Below are positions 1-11,119 of a DNA stretch of 64,000 bases, in pieces. Source of the DNA: Periplaneta americana. Its lineage: Eukaryota; Arthropoda; Insecta; Blattodea; Blattidae. Position 1 is the stretch's first letter. Every line of letters begins with the position of its first letter. The position numbers were made by a program, and so were the translations under genes. The stretch covers positions 64,776,392 through 64,840,391 of the forward strand of contig NC_091119.1 of NCBI RefSeq assembly GCF_040183065.1, in the 5' to 3' direction. Below the pieces are notes generated by a model. The model was not told where the DNA came from. It ran no database searches and was given only the letters and a program-made list of their open reading frames with translations.

Positions 1-833
1 ATGGTAAAAGCTTTTCAACCGAATAATAACACGCATTTCCCATATTTATTCTGCGTTTAATTTCCTCCCGAGTGTTATTTATATTTGTTACTGTTCCTCC
101 AAGATATTTGAATTTTTCCACACCTTCGAAGGATAAATCTCAAATTTTTATATTTCCATTTCGTACAATATTTTGGTCACGAGACAATCATATACTTTGT
201 CTTTTCGGGATTTACTTCCAAACCGATCGCTTTACTTCCTTCAAGTAAAATTCCCGTGTTTTCCCTAATCGTTTGTGGATTTTCTCCTAACATATTTACG
301 TCATTCGCATAGACAAGAAGCTGATGTAACCCGTTCAATTCCAAACCCTGCCTGTTATCCTGAACTTTCCTAATGGCATATTCTAAAGCGAAGTTAAAAA
401 GTAAGGGTGATAGTGCATCTCCCTGCTTTAGCCCACAGTGAATTGGAAAAGCATCAGATAGAAACTGACCTATACGGACTCTGCTGTATGTATCACTGAG
501 ATACATTTTAATTAATCGACCTAGTTTCTTGGGAATACCAAATTCAATAAGAATATCATATAATACTTCCCTCTTAACCGAGTCATATGCCTTTTTGAAA
601 TCTAATAATAACTGATGTACTGTACCCTTATACTCCCATTTTTTCTCCATTATCTGTCGAATACAAAAAATCTGATGAATAGTCGATCTATTACGCCTAA
701 AACCGCACTGATGATCCCCAATAATTTCATCTACGTACGAAGTGAATCTTCTCAAAAGAATATTGGACAAAATTTTGTACGACGTCAACAAAAGTGATAT
801 TCCTCGAAAGTTAGCACAGTTGGTTTTGTACAT
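1..833 (-). pseudogene. RTE-like non-LTR retrotransposon reverse transcriptase, 5'-truncated remnant
   Basis: The minus strand reads as the palm and thumb of a non-LTR reverse transcriptase. In order: FRGISLL near 805, DFKKAYDSV near 600, [12 protein letters not shown] near 430, and the catalytic box near 310, which reads YAND where active enzymes have YADD. Coding similarity runs on past an in-frame stop near 140 (FKYLGG motif) to the window edge, so the element continues to the left. Its 5' side ends abruptly at about 831 against a MITE copy, so fingers and endonuclease are absent. The altered catalytic box, the stop and the truncation all say dead copy. Clade is inferred from overall resemblance to RTE-like insect elements; other endonuclease-type LINE clades are possible. 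Confidence 0.85.
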
Positions 834-958
834 GCAATGAAATATTATACACTAGTTTGGTGAAATGATGCCCATATAGCAGCACTGCACAGTGTAATCA
901 CTTACCTCATTTTGTTTAATAATGTCACTTAACTGCTTTTTGTTCTAAGCCCCTCAAT
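831..958 (-). mobile_element. Partial copy of a TIR MITE (family of 18037-18289)
   Basis: The reverse complement matches 18037-18219. It keeps one terminus (ATTGAGGGGCTTAGAACAAA) and the internal segment running to CATTGCATGTA, but lacks the other terminus. It also lacks about 50 nt that in the full copy lie between two AGGTAAGTG repeats, consistent with a direct-repeat-mediated deletion. It abuts the RT remnant on its left. Confidence 0.8.
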
Positions 959-1038
959 TAATATATCCAATAAGAATTGCATTATGTGAACACCAAATGC
1001 AGACCTAAAACAAATAGTCGGTCCCAGAAATGTAAATA

Positions 1039-1800
1039 TAGGGTGATTCATGAGGATTTACCGTTCCTTACAGAGCTTATTTCCGAAGACATTCTGAGCA
1101 AAAAATATCATATAAACATTTGTCCTAATCTCAATACTTTCAGAGTTACACTAATTTGAAATTGTTTGTAAAATACCATTATTGTTGAGTTTTAAGGGTA
1201 AAAGAATATTACAGATAAAGAATGAACTATTCATGAGTAACATTTCTTTAATTAGCTAATATTCGGAAGCTAAAGATGTGTTGTGAATTCCATAGTTGCT
1301 TCGTACAGATTTTTTTTTTTTTTATTTTTAACTACAAAATTACATTTTCTTACGCATTTATTACAACAATTGTTACAAATCACACCACTCTTGTAAATTC
1401 TTTAAGACTGTACATTAAGATGCGTAATTAAACTGTAAAGAATCAAGTTCCTAAAGTCGTATGATTTGTAACAATTTTTGTGATAAGTGCGTAAGAAAGA
1501 TGTCATTTTTAGTTAAAAATTGAAAAATAAAATCTGTGCAAAGCAATTGACAACACATTTTAAGCTTCAGAACACTAGTCATTTAAAGAAATGATACTTC
1601 TGAATAGTTCATTCTCTATTTGTAATATTTTTTTACCCTTAAAACTAAAGAAATAAGGTATTTTACAAACAACATCATATTTTGTGTAACTTTGAAAATA
1701 TTGGGATTAGGACACATGTTTCTATATGACATTTTTAGTTTAGAATGTCTTCGGAAATAAGCTCTGTAAGTGACGGTATATCCTCGTGAATCATCCTGTA
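1039..1800. mobile_element. Foldback TIR element with about 350-bp inverted arms
   Basis: The left end TAGGGTGATTCATGAGGATT and the reverse complement of the right end TACAGGATGATTCACGAGGA match and stay complementary inwards for most of the 762-bp length, making one large hairpin around about 1380-1450. TA dinucleotides flank both ends, as expected for a Tc1/mariner-type TA target duplication. No transposase ORF is present, so it is non-autonomous. Superfamily is inferred only from the TA flanks. Confidence 0.8.
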
Positions 1801-2407
1801 TATGTAGTCTTCAGATTAATCTTTCATTTCAAACTTGAAAGTATATTCCATGACTCAGATATTGTGCATCTACAAAATGGAACCAAATTACTGACAGGAG
1901 GAATCAGATTCCAGTCATTCTGGCAGAGGTCATTGCCTCTCCTAGTAATTCACTCTATAATCAATCTCTTTGAAAAATAATTAAGAATCAACTCCTCTCA
2001 CTTGTTTTCAATTTTAGAGCTCTTGCACCTACTTGGTCTGTTTAGTCACCACTATCTTCTTGGTAACTTGAAATCTCACCTAGTTGAATATTGTTCTTCG
2101 GAGTTTCTGTTTTCTTTTTCTTAAAAATATTCATTTTTTTGAAGAAACTGTTTGCTTCTTTCTCCTTTTGATATGTCTGCAAATGAGAAAGTCGATAATT
2201 ATGCAAAACAGGCAACATATTTGCATCCAAGACCTCTCCAAGTGATATCTCTATCCAGTGCTTTTGCTTCAGTAAAGTCTCATTTTATAAACCTATGGAT
2301 CAATAATTGACTCTCTTCTGACAAAGGAAAAATTTTACAGTCTATACAAAAAAAAAATAATGACCTGGATATGTATAAAATCTTGCCCAGACATGTTTAA
2401 ACATTTT

Positions 2408-2790
2408 TAACAAGAGCCAGAACAGGTCACATTGTCACACAATTGTACCTACACCGATTTCACCTTTCCGATAATACTACTTGTCTGTGGTGTAATAATC
2501 ATGATGAAGATCTGGAACACATTCTTCTATACTGTCCATCCATAAACCACAAAAGAAGTAAATTAAAATCATCAGTACCAGTTGCAGAAGACACAGACCT
2601 GCAGTATATATTGACTACACCCCACCTCTAGATACTAGCAACAGGCATCTATAATGAACACCGATCAAAATATCCCTCTTTTCTCGTGAAAAACAATAAC
2701 TGAATAGACTACAGTGGACTATAGTGGACATTATGTTGTCAGCAAACAGCTGGATACATTAAGAAGATTGATTGATTGATTATCCTCACC
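2408..2790 (+). mobile_element. LINE 3' end: C-terminal zinc-finger domain and (GATT)n tail
   Basis: The plus-strand frame from about 2408 to 2631 contains a CLWC...EHILLYCP segment, the CCHC-like C-terminal motif that follows RNase H in Jockey/R1-type LINE ORF2 proteins. It is preceded by ARTGH, the usual context. The 3' UTR ends at GGATACATTAAGAAG followed by GATTGATTGATTGATT. The same 3' end recurs on the minus strand at 37943-38008, showing that this is a real element terminus. RT and endonuclease are missing, so it is a 5'-truncated copy. Confidence 0.75.
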
Positions 2791-3617
2791 CATCTGAGTC
2801 ATAACATTTCGATTCTTTTTGCACACTGATGCAATAGCTTTTGTCTCGCTTTCTTCAATAAAAGGGACGCTTCGCTTCTCCTGAAAAGCAGACAGATTGA
2901 TTGCCTACATTAGGGGTCTGGTTCTTAATCTAATATGCTATAAGGTAAGAGCACCAGTAGTCGACATGTTAAGAAAATGTGTACTGTTTTTTTCAATCCT
3001 CCGACTGTACTTTACCGTAAGAAATAATTTTAAAAATATATTCTGACACCTGCAAATCCCTACTTTAACCTACAAAATCTTACATTGAAAATTTAGAATC
3101 TGTAACAAAGCTGCACGCTGAAAATTATCTTCATTGCCATAACAAAGTATAAAACATGAACCAAAGTCCACGCATCATTTGTAACAAGTGGAATAATAAT
3201 TATTTGTGGTAGACAGTGTTGAGACATTTGATTGATTTACTCCTATTTCCTTTCCAGTCTTAATTTACTATCATTCGTAAAATAAAACAAATTAATAAAG
3301 TCTTACTGCCATTGTGGTATACCAACAGATCTAATGAGCGATGGCAGATGTAAGAATCATCTAGGTACTTACGAATTTTGCCAAAAGGCCTAAATGTAAG
3401 TAATTATAATGGCAATCTTAAAATACTGGAGAAGTGTTTACTTACTGGTGCATGTTTATTTATGACATGCTCCTTTATGTCTTTAATGTCACATCGGATT
3501 TCTGTCATGGTCTGTATTATGTTTTGAAGCTGATGTGCTTGCTCATTATATTTCTGTCACACACACAAAAATACTTTAATACCTATGACAATGTTATAAT
3601 CAATTGTTGTTGTAGTA

Positions 3618-3860
3618 GGTTATTTTACGATGCTTTATCAACATCTTAGGTTATTTAGCATCTGAATGAGATGAAGGTGATAATGCCGGTGAAATGAGTC
3701 CGGGGACTGGCACCGAATGTTACCCAGCATTTGCTCATATTGGGTCGAGGGAAAACCCCGGAGAAAATCTCAACCAGGTAACTTGCTTCAACCGGGAATC
3801 GAACCAGGGCCACCTGGTTTTGCGGCCAGATGCGATAATTGTTACTCCACAAGTGTGGAC
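3618..3860 (-). mobile_element. tRNA-derived SINE, family A, copy 1
   Basis: On the minus strand a tRNA-like head with a clear B box (GGTTCGATTCCC) is followed by a body containing ACCTGGTTGAG, GAGCAAATGCTGGGTAAC and a tail ending in TAAATAACCTAAGATGTTGA. Copies at 16411-16663 (plus) and about 5530-5716 (plus) share the whole layout. Flanks GTTATAATCAATTG and ATTATAGATCAATG look like a decayed target duplication. RNA polymerase III transcription is implied for the family; this copy is decayed. Confidence 0.85.
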
Positions 3861-4323
3861 ATTATAGATCAATGTACAGTAATGGTAATATTTCAATATT
3901 GGTTCACATGTAATATTCGAATTCTATTCACTCCTAATCATAATTTACTTTTTATCTTACTTTCCAGACCACTTTCTTGATTTTTCTGTGCACACAGTCG
4001 CCACTTAACATCCATTGTTATTATTTGTTACACAAGTATGGTCAGTTTAGTCACTGTTACTATTAATAATAGGAGCACAGGATATTGGCATCACACCACA
4101 CCACATAAACCGTTATCTCAAGTATGCAAATTCCAATTTAAAACATGTTTATGGTTATTGTTCCCTTACCAATTCTAAGAAAGGTATTGAAAGTTTCAGA
4201 AGTACAGGCATACTCAATATATAGTTAACAGCTCCGTCAACACCCTGTGCAATTACTTAAGGGTTAAAAGTTTCCTTTGTACATACAGAACAAAGTTGGA
4301 CAAGTTTACTGTACATAGACGTA

Positions 4324-4625
4324 AAAAGAAAAAGGTAAAGGTATCAGGTGTCCCTGTCACATGCCATGAAGGCACTTGGAGGGGGACATGGAGGTAGAGC
4401 CCCATGCTTTCCATGACCTTGGCACTAGATTGAGGTGGTGTGGTCGGCACCACGCTCTAACCACCTTTTACCCCCACGAAAAACCTGGTACTCAATTTTA
4501 TAGGAGGCTGAGTGAACCTTGGGACCGTTCTGAAAGTTTGGCAACGAGAAAAAATCTTGTCACCACTCGGGATCAAACCCCGGACCTTCCAGTCCGTAGC
4601 CAGCTGCTCTACCAACTGAGCTACC
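4324..4625 (-). mobile_element. tRNA-derived SINE, family B, full-length
   Basis: The minus strand begins with a tRNA-like head (GGTAGCTCAGTTGGTAGAGC as A-box region, GGTTTGATCCCG as B box). The body contains AAGGTTCACTCAGCCTCC and GGTGCCGACCACACCACCTC, and the end is ATACCTTTACCTTTTTC. It is flanked by 13-bp near-identical repeats (GTACATAGACGTA at 4311, GTACATAGATGTA at 4626), the expected SINE target duplication. A partial copy lies at 52293-52480. Confidence 0.85.
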
Positions 4626-5529
4626 GTACATAGATGTATTTTGATGAACTATTATTATACCATCCAATTACTGTATTTGGCATACCTTCTCTTCTTAATT
4701 GAAACACAGTGAAACTGAAAGTAGAAACAGCACAAACACAAATTTAATGGGGAGTGTAAAGAGAAGCTGGTACAGGCTAAAAGAGCCTAAGATGATAATG
4801 ATAATTAGATACAGTATTTTGAAGCATAAATTCTTGTGTGATAATGATAGAAACTTTTTATAAATACCATTGCCATTCAAGTGAAAAGTATGGACTTTTA
4901 AGTGTATATTTTCAGGTGTAATGACTCATAAACCTAAATAGTAACATAATAATTCAATAACTTAGGAGAAATAACCATATAAACACTGAAAGACATCAAT
5001 AAGTACTGTAAGGTATAGCATCTAAAATTAATTTTTTTATATTACATTATTTTATTTTAATTTTCAATAAGGAAAAAAGATGTTTACCGGTACTGTATAT
5101 TCTAGAAGAACCTACAATAAAGCTAATCATCGCTGTTCCCGCCAATATAGACAGAGATGGAGAAAACATTTTTAAAAGAATGCCTGACTTCATATGGTTG
5201 AAAGTATGCCCTTTAAAATGATGACATGAATCTATTAAAACTGCAGTGGATCACTAGACTGTGTTTGATCTGGTTGAAACAGTGCAAAATCCCAATAGTG
5301 GACACGTTTTAGGATTAAAAAGTATCTGCTATTAAGAAACTGTAATTTTATATATACAATATTATATTAGTGTTGAGATACATTATGTAATTTTAGAGGG
5401 AAAGGAACTGGCCACCCTACCCCATTATCTCCTCGCCTAGTTGCCTCATAAGTGGTGCCTTCTTGTATTGCTTGTGAGGTTCAAACATGTCTTCGGACGG
5501 TTGACTAAACAACAATTGTGTAAACTGCG

Positions 5530-5716
5530 TCCATCACTTTGGAGTAGTGGTCATCATGTCTGACTGCGAAATTAGTGGGCTCGGGATCGGATCCTGGTTG
5601 AGACAAGTTGCCTGGTTGAGGTTTTTTTTTCCCCCGGAATTTTCCCTTGACCCATTAAGAGCAAATGCTGTGTAACTTTTGGTGTGGAACTCTCGATTCA
5701 TTTCATCATCGTTTTT
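5530..5716 (+). mobile_element. tRNA-derived SINE, family A, decayed copy
   Basis: The sequence follows the layout of 16411-16663: a GGAGTAGTGGTCATCATGTC head, a degenerate B box (GGATCGGATCC), then GCCTGGTTGAGG and GAGCAAATGCTGTGTAAC. It carries poly-T expansions and lacks a clean tail, so it is older than the other two copies. Boundaries are approximate. Confidence 0.7.
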
Positions 5717-6041
5717 TTTTTGTTTTTACTCAAGTACTTTTACTAGCATTATTTTAGTTTATTTGCTTTTCTTTGGAACTGTATTAATTTATTTAAACTG
5801 AGAGAATATACGAAAAATTTTCTCAAAGTTAATTTAGGCGTTAATCAGGGGCGGCCCTGCAATAAGAACTGCAGAGGTGCAGAACTGCCATTTACATGGA
5901 TCTGTGAAATTAAAAATGTAAAATGTGCTTTTATGTAATCTGGTTCATTGATTCATTTCTATTGCCAACTAATTTTCCTTCGATTGAGATTTTACTGTTT
6001 AATATCCCCTGTGAAGCCACCAACATGATTTAGCTCCTTGA

Positions 6042-6429
6042 GATGACTGATATTGTACAGTGGAATGTGAAGAACGGTGTATGCAGCAGATGTACAGAAC
6101 TACAACAATTGATCTGTCATGAGAAGCCTGCTATTTTATGTCTCTAGGAGACACGACTCTGGCCCGAAAACTCCCTGAGTATCTCGGGATACTACATTCA
6201 CCAGAATGATCACCTTGCCGGTATTTGTGGCAGCAGAGGTTGTGCCCTCCTACTCCGCCAAAGTATTTTTTCCTCTGTTATCAACATTAACAGTCCACAT
6301 CAATGCATAGCTGCTCGAGTAACTTTACCTACCATACAGTTTTCAATAATCTCTGGTTAGAGTATATGCCCCCAGACACACCTTTCACAGTGCATGAAAT
6401 TGAACACATTCTCTCGCAGATACAGCTGT
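6042..6429 (+). pseudogene. Jockey-like LINE ORF2, endonuclease N-terminal part
   Basis: Starting at an ATG at 6042 the frame reads as the beginning of an APE-type endonuclease of a Jockey-like LINE (MTDIVQWNV, then PAILCL and ETRL, the metal-binding glutamate region). It contains an in-frame stop just before ETRL and a frameshift near 6360. The reading stops at the insertion site of the 2.8-kb TIR element and resumes at 9270 with the matching continuation (PAPYLVVGDFNA), so this and 9270-11035 are one interrupted element. Confidence 0.8.
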
Positions 6430-6558
6430 CAAAAGAAAAAGTGGCCGCTCTCCTGAAACAAAGTTCCCTTCGGGTATCTTCGCTACAATTCAGAGACAGG
6501 CGATGTTACATGTTGTTGGACCACGTTGCCTGATATCTACAGTTACAATTGAAGTATT

Positions 6559-6625
6559 CTGTGTGTTATCGATAGCATAATGGTAGCGTTCAGGCCTCTT
6601 ATTCATGAGGTCCTGCGTTCGACTA
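6559..6625 (+). repeat. tRNA-like pseudogene or SINE head
   Basis: A-box-like TAGCATAATGGTAGCG and B-box-like GTCCTGCGTTCGACTAC are spaced as in a tRNA, but acceptor stems do not pair, so this is not a functional tRNA. It lies inside the 2.8-kb TIR element. Confidence 0.5.
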
Positions 6626-7029
6626 CAACCACGTGCTTTTTATGTTCTTTTTTGTTCTGTTTTTGAGAGAGACAAACTATACATAATGGCTCCTTTCTCT
6701 TTTACGATTATTTTAGTAATTAACATCAGGTTCATTAATATATTATGCCATGACTTTATCATTATCATTATGATATTGTGGCTGCAAATGGAAAGAAAAA
6801 AGATTTTATTCTCAATAAAAATATCTTTCGTGGCATAAACAAAACAAATTTACTGGCGTCGGCCTTAAAACATTCAAACAATAAAGCGTTCAAAAAACAA
6901 AACAAAAAGCCACAATTCAATATTTAGTCTATCTTCCTCTTATCTCGATCATCTTGCAGTCGAGTGGGCATGGAATTGACTAGTCTTTGCAAACAGCAAC
7001 TGTTTTTAGACACGATATTCCAGGCATTC

Positions 7030-7440
7030 TGAACATACATACATAAGTGTTCTGTCCATGGGCAGGTCTTTCATTGCAAACCCAGCAATCTCAAATCTTT
7101 CCTATTTTCTGCCTTCCTCTTAGTCTCCGCATATGATCCACATATCCTAATGTCGTCTATTATTCTTTTCAACCAGAGACCAAACCAATTACTTTTTAGC
7201 TTTCTAATCAGTTTCAGCATCATTCTTTCTTCACTCACTTTTTCAAACACAATTTTATTTCTTATTCTATCTGTCCACTTCACACGCACCGTTCTTCTCC
7301 ACATCCACATTTCAAATGCTTCAATTCGTTTCTCTTCATTTCGTCGTAATGTCCATGTTCCTTCCCCATACAATGCCACACTCCACACAAAGCACTTCAC
7401 TAGTCTCTTAGTTCTTTTTCCAGAGGTCCGCAGAAGATCC
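7030..7440 (-). pseudogene. RTE-like LINE C-terminus and 3' end
   Basis: The minus frame encodes the region after the RT domain: SVALYGEGTWTLRRNEEKR, then EAFEMWMWRR, VKWTDRIRN and ERMMLKLIRK, ending in ENRKDLRLLGLQ, and a 3' UTR GACCTGCCCATGGACAGAAC with an (ATGT)n tail. The same block recurs at 19140-19500, 48305-48530 and 50380-50815. An internal deletion removes the segment between LWLKR and DDIRI that the 50380 copy retains. Confidence 0.85.
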
Positions 7441-7802
7441 TTCTTCTTCTATTAAAAGCTTCCTTTGTTCATGTTTGCAGTTTTTCTAGGGAAGGATAGG
7501 CCTAAATACGGTAACATCCCGTTGCTTTCCGCACACCACTATCTCTTTCGCATCTTATTAAATTCCAGGGGGCCCAAGCATGGAGATAAGGAGAGTGGAT
7601 TTGACTAATTGGGCCCTCCGGACTTCACCGAATGTCACGGCTAGGGTTAAATATTAATTCTATCAGGATGTTTGACCCTATCAGATATCGGGAAATCTCA
7701 ATTAGCCTTTGCCCCCCGCATCCTGGACTAGCTTCTACGAATCATCAGAAAATCTTAGAGTGTGATTGGGCCAATTTTTCCGAAAATGTTTCCACACTTT
7801 TG

Positions 7803-7872
7803 CCCTCGTAGCTCAGCGGACGAACGTCGGAATTTAGATGTAAACGTCTCAGGTTCAATTCCTCGTTACTCC
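7803..7872 (+). repeat. tRNA-like pseudogene
   Basis: A box CGTAGCTCAGCGG and B box GGTTCAATTCC are well formed and correctly spaced, but the acceptor arms do not pair. It is the second tRNA-like segment inside the TIR element 6430-9261. Confidence 0.5.
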
Positions 7873-7959
7873 TTTTCATTTTATTGTGGTTCAAGATAGT
7901 ATAATGTAATAATACAAAAAGAAAAACTAATACCAGTATTATGCAACTGGATTTTTCCA

Positions 7960-9060
7960 AACCTAATATTAAATTTATGTTATTTATATCGCTAAGGAAC
8001 GATTACAATATAAATAACTTGAATATTATTTATACAGTATCACTAAAGAACGATAACACAATATAAATGATAAATATCGGTTTGTTTAATTAATAAGATA
8101 TTATATAATACGTATTTAATTATCTAAATAAAATAACCTATTTTACAAAGAAAGATGTTTATTTGTGTTATAATAATTACTTACATAAAATACAGCTTAT
8201 TTATATTGCGAAAGAACAATAACAATATAAATAACTTGAATATTATTTTATAATGCTAATGAAGGAAAACAATATAAATGATAACTTGAATATTATTTAT
8301 ATCGCTAAAGAACGATAACAATATAAAAAACGTGAATATTATTCATATCGGAATTTCACAGATTTATTACAGATGTATTTAAGAAATTGTAGAAGAATAG
8401 TAATTAGTAACAGTGTCCTATTTATTCTTCTTGGAGCCAAATTTGTAACTTTTAAAAGTGTGATTACTATGTTGAAGTGTATGTGTTGCAACGGATGCTT
8501 GATTTGTTATGTATGTGAGTCAGTTATGGGATGCTTGATGTCATCGCAATGCCGTAATTATAGTTTGTGTTTGTGTGACTATTGTGTATTAATTTATGAT
8601 GTATGGTACGGAAATCTGCATATTTGTGTTATAGAAGTGTTACGTATGTGTGTTGTTAATGTTTTTGTATGTTTCAAATTGATAACTGATATTTGTTTTG
8701 CAATCGCAATGCCTAATTTACGGATTGTTTATGTTTTGTTTACATCGCGTAAGCTAATTTAATTTTCTTTTCCATTTCTCTTTATGCTTATCTTTTTTGT
8801 GTATAAAACTCTAGCCCTAACATACATGTGTAAAATAAGGCTAACCCCCATTGGAGATACTGTAACTACAATAGTAATAATTATTATTCATATCGTTATA
8901 AAACGATAACAGAATACAAATGATGACTTGAATTTTATTCATATCTCTAAAGAACGATAACAAAATATAAATAACGTGATATCCATCAAGAACGATAACT
9001 GGATATAAATGATAATTTGAATATAATTTACATCACTAAAGAACGATTAAAAAATAAAAT
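7960..9060. repeat. AT-rich minisatellite with about 48-bp degenerate units
   Basis: Units resembling ATTTATATCGCTAAAGAACG followed by ATAACAATATAAATAACTTG recur at about 7978-8090, 8205-8350 and 8885-9050, giving three blocks inside one transposon. Each unit holds an imperfect dyad (ATATCG... CGATA). The central block 8360-8880 is GT-rich and unrelated; it contains an open frame at 8373-8762 (129 codons, cysteine-rich) with no recognisable domain, which I do not regard as a gene. Confidence 0.7.
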
Positions 9061-9073
9061 GAAAACTTGAAGA

Positions 9074-9140
9074 AGGCCCGAACCCAGAACCTTTGAATCA
9101 TTAAACAAGCACTCTACCGCTGGTCTGCGAGGAGCAGATA
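9074..9140 (-). repeat. tRNA-like pseudogene
   Basis: On the minus strand GCAGACCAGCGGTAGAGTGC and GGTTCTGGGTTCGGGCC resemble A and B boxes with tRNA spacing. No complete cloverleaf forms. It is the third such segment within the TIR element. Confidence 0.45.
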
Positions 9141-9269
9141 TGGAACACTTTCATAGTTCCGGAACTGCTTGTACAAGCACATGCATCATGTAACATCGCC
9201 GCGGCCCGAAGTGGACTTTGAAAATATTCGCTGTTCACGAGTGCGGCCACTTTTTTTTTTGACAGCTGT

Positions 9270-11035
9270 ACCTGCTCCATATCTGGTAGTGGGGGATTTC
9301 AATGCATCCACCACTCATAGGGCTCAAATTTCGGTGATGACAGAGGAAATAAAATAGCAGAGGTGTGTATCCTTCTAAATCTCATTACCCTGAATTCAGG
9401 GGAAGCAACACACCTATCCTTTGCTTATGGTACTTACTCCATGATAGATATCTCCATTTGTAGCCCAGTTTTGTCTACGCATTTCGAATGGCCTGTGATT
9501 CACGACCTACATGGTAGTGACCACTACCCCATCCGAATACACATGTCCGCTCTACGTTCTTGCGGAATCTCACTCTCCAAACTGGGTTATTAAAACGGCG
9601 GTCTGGGTCGGATTTTTGGAGTCCATATCATTAGATGATATCGGACATGAAAGTGTGGACTTCATAGTAGACCATTTCTCAAATGTGGTTATAAAGTCAG
9701 CGGAATTATCTATCCCCCGGTCGTCCTGCAGGCCAAAACGCTTCTCTGTCCCCTGGTGAACAGATGCCTGCAGAGATGCAATCCGAGACAGCAAACGTGC
9801 CTTACGTCAATTTGAATACCATCCGACCCAAGAAAATTTTGTCCAGTTTAAACGTCTTCGAGCCAAAGCTCGTTGCACTGTATGCGATGCTAAGAAGACT
9901 TCCTGGACAAACTACGTCAATTCATTGAAAAATAACGTCCCAGCTAACATCATATGGGACAAAATCCGTCGAATAATGGGGAAACATAGTTCTGTAATTC
10001 CAGGCCTTTTAAACAATGGCGTAACGACCACCAGTCCCATAGAAATTGCTGAAATATTTGCTACCACTTTTGCACACATAAGCAGCTCAAGGAATTATGA
10101 CCCGGAATTTCTGAAAATTGAAGATCCTGCAGAAAAACGGAACCTAAATTTTAAATTTGATGACACTGAAGACTACAATGCACCGTTCACATCCGAGGAG
10201 CTGGAGGTGGCACTAGTCACATCTCCTGACACCTCCCCTGGCCCTGACAATATCCATAACCGCATGCTTTGCCATCTTCCGCCAGCTGAAAAATCCTTTC
10301 TTCTGCCAATATACAACAAATCTGGACTGAGGGTGTATTTCCATCTTCTTGGCGTTCCGCCATTGTAATCCCAGTCCAGAAACCGGGAAAGGATCCTTCT
10401 TTACCTGGCAGTTATAGGCCAATTTATCTCACCAGCTGCGTATGTAAGGTTATGGAAAAGATGATAAGTAAACGCCTGATGGGGGTACTGGAATCGGAAA
10501 ACCGATTATCTAATATCCAATGTGGTTTTCGTAAGCACAGATCCGCCGCAGACCATCTTGTTCGGCTTGAGAGAGATGCGTTCCTCAAGAAGGAGCATCT
10601 TGTGACGGTTTTCTTTGATCTAGAAAAGGCTTACGATACCACATGGCAGTGTGGAATTGTGCAAACTCTGCATGATTGGGTACTTCGTGGTAGTCTACCA
10701 ACGTTTATTGCGAAGTTCATGGCACAGCGGTATTTCCGAGTTCGAGTAGGCACCACGCTTTTTAACGAACATCTCCAAGAAAATGGCGTTCCGCAGGGGT
10801 CTGTATTAAGCGTTCTTTTCTGCATTGCGATCTTTGGAATTGCCCCCTGTGTGGGTGACCGAATATTTTCTCTGTTGTAAGTTGACTTCAGTTTATATTA
10901 CAGCTCCCGATATCTTCCATCCATCAATCGACAGGTGCAACTGGTCATCATCGTACTTTCAGAATAGGCTGTCAGCAATGGGTTTAAATTCTCCACTCTA
11001 AAATCACACTGTGTCCGCTTTTACAACCAACAGTG
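9270..11035 (+). pseudogene. Jockey-like LINE ORF2: rest of endonuclease and reverse transcriptase
   Basis: Continuing from 6429, the endonuclease reads VVGDFNA and later AYGTYSMIDISICSP and LHGSDHYPI (the C-terminal SDH motif). The RT follows from about 9925: SPGPDNI, VIPVQKPGKDP, SYRPIYLTS, CGFRKHRSAADHL, FFDLEKAYDTTW and NGVPQGSVLS. The catalytic YVDD region near 10880 is destroyed. Several frameshifts (for example near 9590 and 10360) and stops mark it as dead. At 11029-11036 it joins a hAT scrap through the short shared sequence AACAGTGT, losing the thumb and 3' end. Confidence 0.88.
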
Positions 11036-11119
11036 TCAAAATAGCTGCCGTATGTTTCTTGAAGTCTGGTTAAAGCAGACGTGGGAAACTCATTTTCGTA
11101 CTGCAAGAACTTCGAAGAA
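11029..11119 (-). pseudogene. 91-bp fragment of a ZMYM/DUF4371-type hAT transposase
   Basis: All 91 bases are identical to 20064-20154 within the hAT transposase remnant 19690-21110. The fragment has no hAT termini and is wedged between a plus-strand Jockey-like LINE and a minus-strand CR1-like LINE, so it did not arrive by ordinary transposition. A templated insertion, gene conversion or an assembly join could explain it. Confidence 0.8.

Larger units (their letters stand above)
6430..9261. mobile_element. 2.8-kb non-autonomous TIR transposon (hAT-like by 8-bp TSD)
   Basis: It splits the endonuclease ORF of a Jockey-like LINE. Both flanks are the identical 8-mer ACAGCTGT (6422-6429 and 9262-9269). 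The left end CAAAAGAAAAAGTGGCCGCT and the reverse complement of the right end CAAAAAAAAAAGTGGCCGCA match at about 25 of 30 positions. An 8-bp duplication is typical of hAT and P elements; no transposase is recognisable inside. Instead it contains tRNA-like segments (about 6559, 7803 and 9074), a LINE tail (7030-7440) and a long AT-rich minisatellite (7960-9060). Stretches 6640-7020 and 7450-7790 show nothing recognisable. Confidence 0.8.

Noticed and set aside
8373-8762. 129-codon cysteine-rich ORF
   Set aside because: GT-rich, low-complexity sequence inside a transposon minisatellite; no domain, no splice or promoter support. Kept only as a remark.
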